A stretch of DNA of 64,000 nucleotides from Candidatus Gracilibacteria bacterium. Lineage in GTDB: Bacteria; Patescibacteriota; Gracilibacteria; BD1-5; UBA2023. Every line of letters begins with the position of its first letter. Positions within the stretch are counted from its first letter, which is position 1. The DNA lies in the NCBI GenBank assembly GCA_028687475.1, contig JAQUAB010000004.1, positions 60,785 through 124,784 on the forward strand, written 5' to 3'. The translations under genes were made by a program, and so were the position numbers. A model generated the notes under the pieces. That model searched no databases and was not told where the DNA came from. It worked only from the letters and a program-made list of their open reading frames with translations. Shown piece by piece: positions 51,469 through 64,000 of this stretch.

Positions 51469-51849
51469 ATGGAAAATATAGAAAAACCATCTCGACGTGC
51501 TACGGGGTATAATGGTGAAGAGATTGCCAGGCGATATCTCGAAGAGAAATGATATACGATTGTCGAGATGAACTACACGATTCGTGGAGGAGAGATTGAT
51601 ATTATCGCGAAGGATGGAGAAATCACCGTATTTGTCGAGGTGCGCTATCGTTTCGACGAATCCCATGCACATCCACTCGATACATTCACACCAATGAAGC
51701 GCCACACACTTCTGAGAAGTGTGATGTTCTATATCTCGAAACATCGAATTCCCGAAGACCAGATTCGTATCGACTTCATCGGCATCATGCCGAAAAAAGA
51801 CGGTACCGAAGGGCACCGTCTGTGGCATGTGAGAGGGGTGGAGGTATAA
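51469..51849 (+). CDS. YraN/UPF0102 family nuclease-fold protein
   Basis: A 126-residue protein. TGYNGEEIARRYLEEKGYTI, RGGEIDIIAKDGEITVFVEV and the following VRYR match the UPF0102 endonuclease-like core (E, D and ExV residues). The function is unsettled; a DNA-processing role is suspected. One TGA glycine. It converges with the giant gene; their stops are 2 bp apart with no terminator between. Confidence 0.9.
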
Positions 51850-51851
51850 TC

Positions 51852-54800
51852 CTATTTTCGCTTTCAGAGATTTTTCTGAGTCGTTTGTTTTGCCCAATCC
51901 ATTACAGACTCAGTCTGAGTTCCTCATGAACTTGTGTGTCGCAACCATGATTGATAATTCTCTTCCGCTTTGAGTTCGATCGGAGTATGTACAAAAAAAT
52001 CGTACGGATCGAGTCCCATATTTACAATATCTTTGTAGTATTCTCGTCGTTTTACTTCACTTACTGCTGCTTCTATACCGCCAGCACTGATTCTCATACG
52101 ACGAAAGTGATTGATAAGATCAGCTCGATATTGTTTGTACTGAGCCTTTCTGAGTTCTTCATCTGGTTCCTCTTTGAGGGTGCTGAATTGACCAACCACT
52201 ACTGGCCAAAGCCTATCATGAGCATCTTTCTGAAATTCATATCCATCAATCCGAAGTTTATTGAGGGTACCATCTAGAGAAAGTACTTTCTTTCCATCCT
52301 GCTCCTTGGTAGCATTACCTTTATTATCACCAAATATACCACTACTATTATATCCATATTGGAGCCACCAAGCATTATCATCACTTGGATGTGTCTCACT
52401 GGAATTCATTAAATGAATAGCAGCAAATCGTTTTGCATATCTTTCAACATGTTCATTTCCTTTATTCATTTCCTTTACTATCCATGGGGATTTTCCTTGT
52501 AGATGAGAATGAAGCCCAGAGTTATAATTATCTTTCCATATTCTTCCAAGCTCATCAATTGCTTTTTCATAAGCTTCCTTTGTTTCTGACTTATCATTTT
52601 TTGGTCACTGTCGAATGATATTGATAGCATTTTGAGCTTTATCAGCATCAGTAGGATTGATATCACGAAGCGCTTGAACGAATACCTTTGTATAGATATC
52701 ATTATCTTCCTGATTGCGGAGAAATGCATATGCATGAAACGTGTGTCATTGGGAATCACCATATCCCTTCACTTTCTGTTTCATTTCAGTAGAACAATAT
52801 CAACTGTATCCTCCAAGTGCCCATATCACTGCCACTGTTTGAACTGAAGGATCTGGAGTTTTCCCAGCCGCCTTTTCCATGAATCCCATAGCCGTATTAA
52901 GTTCAAATGTTTTGAACGCTGAGAGTCACTTATTTACACGTCCTTCCGCATTCACCACAGCTCATCCTTGTCGTATACCCTTATCATACGCATTCTTGAT
53001 TCCTTCTGTACGCCATGCCTTTTCCCAGCCACTTGGACCACCCATTGCTTTCACTACCGCTCCAGCATTAGCAAACCTCGGATCATACCCCTTTTCTCCT
53101 GGCTTTCGTCCTGCTTTCCCATCAATGATCTTAAAGAGCCCCCAGAGAATCTCCTCTTCCGTTGGTTCTCCACCATCAGATCCAGAACCAAGATCTGCAA
53201 GAAATTTTGCGCGTGCGTCCCGTTTCATTATTGTAGCATCTTCTCATCTCCAACCAAGAGAGTAGAGAAAACCATTGAGAAATGATTCACTTCATTGAGC
53301 ATGCGCGATGTCTTCAGCATAGAGATGTCCGTAGCTTTTTACCATGTATATCATAGCAGCCCCTACTTCTTCTGGGCTCGATGAACTGAGTTGTGCAATA
53401 TGGAGAGCTTTGTTTCGCGCAACTGGACCATTCAGATTGTAGAGTTTATCTTGAATCTTCTCGATTACTTCCTTCATCGAAGCTACTTCATCTGCCTGAA
53501 GTTGAGCCATGATATCAGCTGGAAATCCGAATTTCCGACCCATCCTCAGGGCAAAACGAGAAGCATTGAGTTTGGAATTTTTCTCAAAATAGTGCTCAAA
53601 TCAATGAATGATATTTGAGAAACCTTTTGAAATATCATTTATAGATAATCCTTTGAAAAGACCGAACATTTCTGTATGCATATGCTGATCATGTGGATGA
53701 TATCCAGCATGTGGATCAAGGAGATCTTTTGTAGTTGCCTTGAGTTTATTTTCTTTGAGATAAACAAGAAAATCCTCTCTTGTCATTGTTCGTAACACAT
53801 ATTGTCACTTTTCCTGAGATTTTGAGAGTTTGCGATTTCTCTTGGCTTCAAGAATTTTCTCAAGAGTTACGTCTGATCACGGATTGTATTCCCAGATAGT
53901 GACAAACTCATCACCAATTCATTTTAGGCGGATATGTGTCTTCTCATCATCCGTAGTGAAATATTCGTAAGATACTTCCTTTTTTTTCTTATGTTTATGT
54001 CCATGTCCATCATCTTCCTCAATCTCATCCTCTACTTTGAGTTCATGATCATCGATTTTAGCACTTGATTTTACACCAAAAGCGGAAAGAGCCTTAATAA
54101 AATCATCATTTGAATTCAGTATATAAATACGATGAAAATCGATTCCTGATTTGATAGTTTCTAGAAAATCCCTGAATGTAGATTTTTCACCATTACTGAG
54201 AATAATTTCCTTATTGATTTCATCGATTGTATTAATCTTAAAGGTAAACTGTGCTCATTTTTTCTTTCCATCTATTGAATCACCTTTTGCAATAAATGTC
54301 ATTCCTGGTGCAATCGGAATATTTACCCCTTCAGGATCAATTTTATCAAGTTCGTATTTAAGATTCTCGAGTGTGCCGATCTCATTTTCTTTTTTCTCTT
54401 TGTCACTCACATCTGTAATTTGTCTTCAGAGATCATCTATAAAAAAACCATTTTTAACTTGAGTAAAAAGGTCATCCTCAGACATCACCTGGATTTCATC
54501 CATAGTTTCAAGCTTTTTCTCAAAAAGATCATATGAAAGTGTGCTTTCTCCTTTTGGTCTTCCAATAGTACCATCTTCTGTTCCATCGAGAAAACTCAGT
54601 GTTAATCCTGCGAAACCATTGGCTGGAGGAAGTTCTTGGTCTATTTTCTCGATTTTTATAAATCGCATTCGTCCACCTATTCGGTCACGACATACAAGGA
54701 TGGCTCCTTGTCTTGCTTGATCGAGAGGGTGCATTTGTATTTTGAGTTTCTTGTTTTCAATCTTCTCTAGGAATTCAGTAAAAGTTGTTGTAAGGGTATC

Positions 54801-55790
54801 TCTATCAGGATTATCCTGATATTCAGTAAATTGAGTTTTGATGGTTCGTAAGAGCTCTCTCTGGAAATCCTTATTCTCGAAGAGGGGATCAAGAGAAATA
54901 GAGAATTTTTTACTGAGCTCATCAATAGAAAACTGAGTACTATCATCCGTACGTATCAGAAGTTGTAAATCCTTTTGTTGTTTTTCCGAAAGTTCATTCC
55001 AGATATCTTTGTATTCTTCCTTTACTGCCATATCAACCTTCTCATAGGAGAGAATTCCATAACCGATTGCATTCTTGATGGTTATTGTGATATGAAACTC
55101 CTCGGCAATCCTCTTCATTTTATCCGAATTTGAACCAAAATATTGAATTAATTCATATATAAGGCCTCTATCAAAAGGAACATGATTATTCTTAAAGCTA
55201 ATTATTGCTTTTGTAACCTTGTCTAAAAGTTGTGGATTTCAAGAAAAGGCTTCTGATGGAAATAAATAATCAAGTTTTGGAGTCCAAAGTTCAATATTTT
55301 CACGTGACAAACCAATTTGTTGAATTAGGTAACGTTTTATAGATGCAGGAGTTTCTATGATATCTGAGAGTTCCTTTTCTGAATATTGATCAAGGTCTTC
55401 GAGGATTTGCCTACTAATCTCATCTGAAAGAACGAATGTCCGTCCGATAATTGTTGGCGTGTTCTTTCGGAGAGACTGGAGATTTCGAGAATATTTTGCA
55501 AAATATGCCAATATGTTTGAACTTGAAAGTTCAGAAATATCCACCATATTAAATTCATATTCTGCAATATCATATTTTGCTTCCATAGCATCACGAATCT
55601 GTTGTATTGCTTTTTCTCGTCGACTTCATCCAGCATCTATAGCATTATAAATAGTATGATCAAATTTTCCATATCGATCACGAGTAGCCTCCTGAAATAA
55701 AGATTCAATATTTTTTCCTGTATTTTTCTTTGGTGTATTAGGTCCACTTGGAGAAATATTTCATGAATTAGTTGAAGCAGTTGATGACAT
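51852..55790 (-). CDS. Giant uncharacterised protein, 1312 residues
   Basis: One continuous frame of 1313 codons with about fifteen TGA codons. No signal peptide or membrane helix is evident. Features in order: Ser/Thr/Pro-rich N-terminus (1-30); helical region with YFAKYSRNLQSLRKNTPTIIG; a beta-rich middle (RIGGRMRFIKIEKIDQELPP); a charged His/Lys segment near residue 595 (DDGHGHKHKKKKE); HPHDQHMHTEMFGLFKG near 690; and a large helical C-terminal half including WGLFKIIDGKAGRKPGEKG. I recognise no family. Its size in a small genome suggests an important surface, secreted or structural role, perhaps exported by the T4SS-like system. Confidence 0.72.
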
Positions 55791-55889
55791 AGAACAATAA
55801 TTATTTTCCCTTGCATTCTACCAAAAAAGTGGCAAAAATACAAATAAAAATCCGCCTTTTGGCAGATTTTTTTGGTGCTTTTATCGGAA

Positions 55890-56072
55890 TTATTGAACTG
55901 ATGGTGTCATAACCGCTCCTGAATCAGGCGATTGTGATACTGGAGCTGGCATATCCACCACTGTGGCAGTTACTGTTTGAGGAGATTTGGTGGAAGAATT
56001 TGGCGTATCCACACTTTTGGTACAACTGGAAAGAAGGGAAATGAAAAGAAGGGAAATGAAAATAGTACGCAT
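55890..56072 (-). CDS. Small lipoprotein
   Basis: A 60-residue protein with signal MRTIFISLLFISLLSSC (lipobox LSSC) and a short Thr/Pro/Ser-rich mature part. The ATG at 56070-56072 is chosen because it places the signal at the N-terminus; an upstream in-frame ATG (56132) would add 20 residues. Function unknown. Confidence 0.6.
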   Translation of the reverse strand: MRTIFISLLFISLLSSCTKSVDTPNSSTKSPQTVTATVVDMPAPVSQSPDSGAVMTPSVQ

Positions 56073-56208
56073 AAATAGGATTTTTGGGAAGTAACTCGAA
56101 TTCGAGTATATAAAATTTATACAAAACCTCAACTGATTTCTGACATATTTCTCACAAAAAAGAAACTCTCAGAATGATCTAAAAGTTTCTTTGGGAATTA
56201 TCATGAAT

Positions 56209-56284
56209 GGTGCCAATGGGCGGGCTCGAACCGCCGACCTCAGGGTTATGAGTCCTGTGCTCTAACCAGCTGAGCTACATTGGC
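56209..56284 (-). tRNA. tRNA-Met, elongator (anticodon CAU)
   Basis: Acceptor GCCAATG/CATTGGC, anticodon stem CAGGA/CCCTG with loop CTCATAA, encoded CCA. It lacks the C1-A72 mismatch of initiators. A lysidine-modified Ile role is less likely because another CAU tRNA at 59569 fits Ile better. Confidence 0.85.
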
Positions 56285-56313
56285 GGACAATTTGGAACGG
56301 TTTTTCTAAAAAA

Positions 56314-56366
56314 TGGTTGCGGACTGTGATCGAACCCAAGTACGACCGAAAGGTCGTGGGGTCCAA
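56314..56366 (-). pseudogene. Decayed 3' copy of the initiator tRNA
   Basis: Reads GGGTTCGATCACAGTCCGCAACCA-like 3' sequence of tRNA-fMet (in two blocks) preceded by a perfect ACGACC-TTTC-GGTCGT hairpin. It lacks a 5' half. Confidence 0.55.
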
Positions 56367-56368
56367 AA

Positions 56369-56443
56369 TGGTTGCGGAGGTGTGAATCGAACACACGACC
56401 TCAAGGTTATGAGCCTTGCGAGCTACCACTGCTCTACTCCGCG
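56369..56443 (-). tRNA. Initiator tRNA-fMet (anticodon CAU)
   Basis: C1 opposite A72 (CGCGGAG/CTCCGCA) marks an initiator. Anticodon loop CTCATAA; encoded CCA. The anticodon stem CAAGG/CCTTG has only two of the three consecutive G-C pairs usual in initiators. Confidence 0.92.
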
Positions 56444-56459
56444 ATATGACCTTGGAGAG

Positions 56460-56526
56460 AAAGTCTTAAACCTTGAGGAAACCTCAGGTTATGGGCCACT
56501 GTAGGCTTGCTAGACTATACTCCGCG
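56460..56526 (-). pseudogene. Decayed 5' copy of the initiator tRNA (A)
   Basis: Starts CGCGGAGTATAGTCTAGCAAG and retains CATAACCTGAGG of the anticodon region, but the T-arm and acceptor 3' strand are replaced by a CCTGAGG/CCTCAAGG hairpin. Confidence 0.55.
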
Positions 56527-56554
56527 GAATGGTAATTATTATTTGGATGTATTT

Positions 56555-56616
56555 TGGTTCTTGAGGTGACCTCAAGGTATTTGCCCTAGTTGCGAGTTAG
56601 ACTGCTCTACTCCGCG
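56555..56616 (-). pseudogene. Decayed 5' copy of the initiator tRNA (B) ending in CCA
   Basis: Starts CGCGGAGTAGAGCAGT, identical over 16 nt to tRNA-fMet, then diverges. It ends with a perfect CTTGAGGT/ACCTCAAG hairpin followed by AACCA. A tRNA-like mini-RNA is conceivable; pseudogene is the simpler reading. Confidence 0.55.
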
Positions 56617-56653
56617 GTATAAATTCCACGTAATACAGAAGATTGCCTGGTGA

Positions 56654-57664
56654 TTATAGGGAAAAATCAAATCTGTCAATATATTTTTTTATTTCCACAA
56701 TCAGGTTGTTCGTATGTTCGAGCGGAAAAGTCGGCATGTTTTCTCTCTCTTCCATGCAATCCGAAAGTTCACTCAGAAAAACTCTTCCTTCCTTTTGCCG
56801 ATTGAGTCGTGCATGAATATCACGATATTTTTCATTTGCTGAAAATGACTCGAGAAACTGTTCGCTCTGAAGCGCATGGAATCCGCCGATTTCCTGGTAC
56901 ATATCCCAGAAAAATGGTTTCCCGATGGCAACCGTACTCACGAAACTCACTTCACCACGCACAATACTCCATATGCTTTCTGCAATCAGATGATGGAACA
57001 TATTCAGATTCACAAAAGGAAGAAAAACAACATTTTCTGAATCGATTTTCTCGCGGATTTTTCCTGATGTAGTATGACCAAAGAGAAGAATCTGAGTACC
57101 ACCCGGGATAGCATCGAATTCCAAAACCGAAAGAAGAGTATCGGAATAAGCAAAAATACTGATCCACTTTTTCGATATATCCAGACCAAATTCTGACGCC
57201 AGATTCTCACGAGAATCGGATCAAAGCTCAGGAAAAATAATGCCTCATGTGTTCGGAAAAACGGATGGAATGAGTTCAATCACCCGATGAGAAGGAGTGG
57301 AAGAGATATGTTCCGATTCATGATACTGATTCCAGACAGGATCGAAAGAGAGATAATCCACTCGAAGTACCAGTGAATTTTGCTCGAAATACTGCTGATC
57401 TGGAATCGGCGCATGGAACAATGCGAATGCACACTGAGATTTTCTCATTTTTCCGAAATCCTGTCGAGATTGGATGGAATATGATGGAAGTTGTTCTTGA
57501 TTCAGAGCAAAAAATCGCTCTACGGCATCGATATTATCTGTCCAAATCGTGAAGTGATATATATCTGGACTGGATTTCTCGAATCCGATCAGGAGTTCCG
57601 CAGTGAATCCCATATCACCATAATTATCGATCACCGAGAAAATGACATCAATATTTTTTTTCAT
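56654..57664 (-). CDS. EarP-like EF-P arginine rhamnosyltransferase
   Basis: A 336-residue GT-B-like protein with EarP (DUF2331) hallmarks: N-terminal VIDNYGDMGFTAELL with the catalytic-type Asp in YGD, FPELGSDPRENLASEFGL, and the C-terminal donor-site segment IVRGEVSFVSTVAIGKPFFW. EarP transfers rhamnose from dTDP-rhamnose to Arg32 of elongation factor P. It is known mainly from Proteobacteria. The EF-P gene and rhamnose synthesis genes are not in the window. Two glycines are TGA. No neighbour supports the pathway. Confidence 0.8.
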
Positions 57665-57725
57665 ATCGCAATTCTATCGTGAATCTATATAATGCAAGAA
57701 ATGTTTTGTTTTCTTTTTCTCTTCT

Positions 57726-58304
57726 ATGTACGGATATTTCTCTGGAAAAATCATCATGATCGATGGAATCACTGTCACCATGCAGATCGAATGAACTGGT
57801 TTTGGGTTCGATATTTTCGCATCGCCGACGGTTCTCGTTTCTCTGGTGATAGGGCAAAATTCGCAATTCTGGATACATCATCATAAGACGGATGTGAGTG
57901 AATCACTTTTTGGATTCTCTTCTTTCGAAGAACGTGCACTGTTCCGTGAACTCAATAAAGTGAATGGCGTCTGAGGCAAAACAGCACTCTCCCTTCTCGG
58001 GCTCGGCACCGAAGCACTTATGAAGGCTATTCATCTCGAAGATGATGCAATACTCTCGAGCGTACCGGGAATCGGGAAGAAAACCGCACAAAAGATCATT
58101 GTCGACCTCAAGGGTTCTATCAATTTCTCGAAAAGTGCAGAATCAAAATCTCAGAAAACCCTTTCACAAAATAATATTACTCTCATCAGCTCACTCGTTC
58201 AGATGGGCTATGATAAGAGCGCTGTCGAAGAGATTATCCAAACGCTCGATCCGAATCTTTCTCTCGAAGAAAAAGTCCGCGAAGCTATCAAAAAAATCAA
58301 ATAA
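57726..58304 (+). CDS. ruvA: Holliday junction DNA helicase subunit RuvA
   Basis: A 192-residue protein: OB-fold start MYGYFSGKIIMIDGITVTMQ, two helix-hairpin-helix motifs (KVNGVGGKTALSLLG; LSSVPGIGKKTAQKIIVDL) and a C-terminal domain III (ISSLVQMGYDKSAVEEII) that contacts RuvB. It binds four-way junctions. Two TGA glycines. It is followed after 1 bp by the nucleotidyltransferase gene. Confidence 0.94.
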
Positions 58305-58305
58305 C

Positions 58306-59100
58306 ATGCAGCAATACAAAAAAGAATTTGATGCCATCATGAAGGTCAAATCCGAACCGAATCAGCACGAAAAAATGCTTGTTGAACGTGCACAGAAATA
58401 TATACGCAAACTCTCTTGGATTCCAGGAATCGAGATGATTGCGGTCGGGAACTCTCTCTCCATGTTCGCAACCCATGCGGATTCTGACATTGATCTCTTC
58501 ATTATCACAAAACCACATCATATCTGGCTCGTGCGATTTCTTGTCACTTTCGTTTTTTGGATACTCTGAGTTTGGCGACATGGAGAAGATATTGCAGGGA
58601 ATTTTTGTCTCTCGTTCTTCATCACGACAGAAGCGATGAATCTGGAGAAAATAGTCATCAAAAACGATATATACCTCTACAATTGGATATATTATCTGAA
58701 GCCAATTCTCGTACGAAATAATACCTATGAGGCATTTCTGGAAGAGAATAGTTGGGTGAATATTCCGGAAGAACAGAAGAAGAAGAATCTTTTCTTTGTG
58801 ATTTCGAAGTGAAACGAAGAAATCCCTTTTTTCTCCACTTATGAGAACTATATACCAAAATCTCTAAAGATGAATCTGAAAGGGATTCCTCACGGAATGA
58901 CCGAACCAAAAACAAGCTCAATATACATAGCACTTAATAAACTGGTTCGCTTCTTCTTCCTTCCTCGTACCATGAGATCCTATAAGAAATTGGGACAACC
59001 AGAATGAGTTATTATTTCTGAGGATATGCTCAAGTTTCATGATGCTGATCGCAGAAAAGAAGTTCGCGATAGGATTCTCGAAAAAAATTTTGACAAATAA
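58306..59100 (+). CDS. Nucleotidyltransferase-fold protein
   Basis: A 264-residue protein with the pol-beta superfamily signature VGNSLSMFATHADSDIDLFI (GNS then D-x-D) near residue 45, followed by a hydrophobic segment (LVRFLVTFVFWILGVW) and a helical C-terminal half. The target is unknown; the family includes toxin-antitoxin and antibiotic-modifying enzymes, but this single-gene context next to ruvA gives no hint. Four TGA glycines. Confidence 0.75.
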
Positions 59101-59134
59101 ACCCACTTCCCTATACTGCCCCTACCACGCATCT

Positions 59135-59222
59135 GGAGGGATGGCAGAGTGGTTTAATGCAGCAGTCTTGAAAACTGCCGTGCCGCAAGGTACCCAGAGT
59201 TCGAATCTCTGTCCCTCCGCCA
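59135..59222 (+). tRNA. tRNA-Ser (anticodon UGA)
   Basis: Class II tRNA, acceptor GGAGGGA/TCCCTCC, anticodon loop CTTGAAA giving UGA (reads UCA codons, not UGA), long variable arm, encoded CCA. Confidence 0.94.
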
Positions 59223-59232
59223 TATAATAATA

Positions 59233-59261
59233 CAACTGTCCTAATATTGGGGCAGTTTTTT
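59233..59261 (+). terminator. Intrinsic terminator after tRNA-Ser
   Basis: AACTGTCC-TAATATT-GGGGCAGTTTTTT. The following 59262-59568 stretch shows no gene or RNA I recognise. Confidence 0.7.
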
Positions 59262-59568
59262 ATAGTAAAACTGCTTCCTAATACTGTATATTCTCAAAGA
59301 CAGAAATAAGAAGTTTATCTAGCAAGCCTATCTGTTATCTATATGATAGGTGAAGTCGAAAATTTCTATCACCAGCTCTGGTTGTTCTTGATCCGCCATT
59401 TGATTCAGACAAAGTCCTTAGGGAGGACTTTTATCGTTTCTGGTGAAGTGCATTCTTTCTCAAAGAGAATCAAGCCTTGACTTTCATCATCATTTTCATA
59501 TATTTCGCGGAGTACAAAATTCGGACTTCGAAATCAGATTCGAATATCCTTGCAATGTTCTATATTTT

Positions 59569-59644
59569 GGGCCTATAGCTCAGTGGTTAGAGCAGTCGGC
59601 TCATAACCGATTGGTCCCTGGTTCAATCCCAGGTGGGCCCACCA
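59569..59644 (+). tRNA. tRNA-Ile2 (anticodon CAU, lysidine type)
   Basis: Acceptor GGGCCTA/TGGGCCC, A73, encoded CCA, loop CTCATAA. The sequence around the anticodon and variable loop (TTGGTC) and T-loop TTCAATC is closer to the Ile2(CAU) type than to elongator Met, so it probably reads AUA after TilS modification. Confidence 0.75.
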
Positions 59645-59657
59645 CTATATATGAGGC

Positions 59658-59691
59658 AAAATCTCTCTTTCGAAAGAAAGGGGGATTTTTT
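59658..59691 (+). terminator. Intrinsic terminator after tRNA-Ile2
   Basis: AAATCTCTCTTTC-GAAA-GAAAGGGGGATTTTTT hairpin. No gene is supported between it and the rRNA promoter; an 89-codon frame at 59814-60083 has no family resemblance and overlaps the promoter. Confidence 0.75.
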
Positions 59692-60056
59692 GTACTAATC
59701 GTTGATTGTTTAGAATATCTTCATATGTATGAATCGCAGTCAATAGTATACAAGAATCTATAGACACATGAAAGTGTAAGAGTTACTTTTTCTTGGTAAT
59801 CACTTTTTGAATTATGGAACATTGTGAGTTGAGCGTGTATCTTCGATTCTTTTTGTTCACTTTATTGTATCAAAACCGCACTCCTTTTCTCATATTAGCT
59901 CCTTTTTACATGTGTATTCCAGAAATAGGAGTGCTACATACGAATTTTCGCAGAAAATTCACAGAAAAATGCCAAAATAAATACTTTTTGCAATACAAAA
60001 TTTCTATTACTACAATGGATTACCATATGTTTATGAAAAAAAAGTCAAAAATAGTT

Positions 60057-60084
60057 TTGACTTACAAACACTTTTCCATATAAA
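60057..60084 (+). promoter_or_regulatory. rRNA operon promoter
   Basis: TTGACT (60057-60062) and TATAAA (60079-60084) with a 16-bp spacer, about 150 bp before the 16S gene. Confidence 0.65.
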
Positions 60085-60125
60085 TTCACCCGTCGCCGCG
60101 AGCCACTGGCTCATTCAAACGGCAA

Positions 60126-60157
60126 CGAACCTTAACATTCCATATACAAGAAGACGA
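60126..60157 (+). other. 16S processing stem, 5' strand
   Basis: CGAACCTTAACATTCCATA and following bases are complementary, with few mismatches, to 61731-61763 beyond the 16S gene. The pair would form the RNase III-type stem that loops out the 16S precursor. Confidence 0.7.
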
Positions 60158-60234
60158 TCGTTTCTTTTATGAGAAACAATCTTGTAATCCGTACAAAACA
60201 ATAAAAAGTCCTACTTTTCGAAGTAGGCAGCTAC

Positions 60235-61708
<1,474 letters not shown>

Positions 61709-61730
61709 TCAAAATCGAGATTATAAGAAG

Positions 61731-61763
61731 TCGTCTTCTGGTGTATGGAATGATAAGTGTTCG
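61731..61763 (+). other. 16S-23S spacer with 3' strand of the processing stem
   Basis: The spacer 61709-61981 has no tRNA-Ile or tRNA-Ala gene. This segment pairs with 60126-60157. Confidence 0.65.
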
Positions 61764-61981
61764 TATGAACCTTAACACACTCATAATAATAGAATGTTAT
61801 TCTAGAAACTATAATTTTAAAAAGAAACATTGTAATTTTATTTTTCTCCATTTCTAAAATGGAAAAAGTAATTCTGTTTCCACCAAATTTGTATTCAAAA
61901 ATCCATTCATACCAACAACATAAATGTACAAGCGAGAATAAAAAGCACAATGTTTCATCCGCAAGGATGATACATCTTTTG

Positions 61982-64000
<2,019 letters not shown>

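Noticed and set aside
59135..59222. tRNA-Ser(UGA) as a possible UGA-codon decoder
   Set aside because: Its anticodon UGA pairs with UCA serine codons; the UGA decoder needs anticodon UCA and is the tRNA-Gly.
59814..60083. 89-codon frame before the rRNA operon
   Set aside because: It overlaps the likely rRNA promoter and has no recognisable family or coding pattern.

Overview
The window comes from a bacterium of the Candidate Phyla Radiation that reads UGA as glycine (translation table 25, as in Gracilibacteria/BD1-5 and Absconditabacteria/SR1). Almost every protein-coding gene is cut by in-frame TGA triplets at positions where the family has glycine: the first glycine of the GalU GTRFLP motif, the G of a HELGH protease site, the G of a lipobox, and both glycines before a prepilin cleavage site. 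All complete genes end in TAA or TAG. The decoder itself, tRNA-Gly with anticodon UCA, lies at 30977-31055. Coordinates below were obtained by reading TGA as Gly, so many genes are much longer than a standard-code translation shows.

Layout. 1-12800: era with a membrane-protein neighbour, a GGDEF protein, tRNAs Leu/Arg/His, ribosomal protein S1, a secreted 3D/peptidoglycan-binding protein, rnpA-rpmH, a large cell-surface protein, recF, secF, a PrgI/TraC-like pair of a type IV secretion-like system, and ssb. 12900-21950: envelope and RNA genes (pyruvyl transferase, MtaB, O-antigen ligase/polymerase, YggU, RNase R, NUDIX, PAP2). 22057-30526: an accessory island between tRNA-Ser(GCU) and tRNA-Arg(GCG). 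It carries a structured non-coding region, an XRE regulator, a retron-like reverse transcriptase, a Panacea/SocA-type protein, a large membrane protein, a zinc-ribbon membrane protein and a large serine recombinase whose reading frame runs into the tRNA. This is the best candidate for an undescribed defence or mobile system. 30590-45500: a small basic protein, tRNA-Gly(UCA), Elp3, two type IV pilins, His-rich proteins, RNase J followed by a catalytically dead RNase J paralogue, a secreted zinc protease, four tandem VirB2-like pilin genes, secG, an OppA-like binding protein and a SufU-like protein. 45520-59650: an intron-bearing tRNA-Arg(UCU), sufS, a TPR lipoprotein, queA, galU, yraN, a 1312-residue uncharacterised protein, a tRNA-Met/fMet cluster with decayed copies, an EarP-like rhamnosyltransferase, ruvA and more tRNAs. 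60235-64000: 16S rRNA and the first two thirds of 23S rRNA.

Genome-level oddities: the 16S 3' end lacks a normal CCUCC anti-Shine-Dalgarno core and gene starts show no SD motif; tandem 7-bp repeats recur between genes and inside sufS and queA; tRNA genes are accompanied by partial copies; and one tRNA has a 100-nt intron. The gene set (pili, T4SS-like components, surface proteins, protein export, few biosynthetic genes) fits a small-genome, host-dependent cell, but lifestyle cannot be shown from this window.
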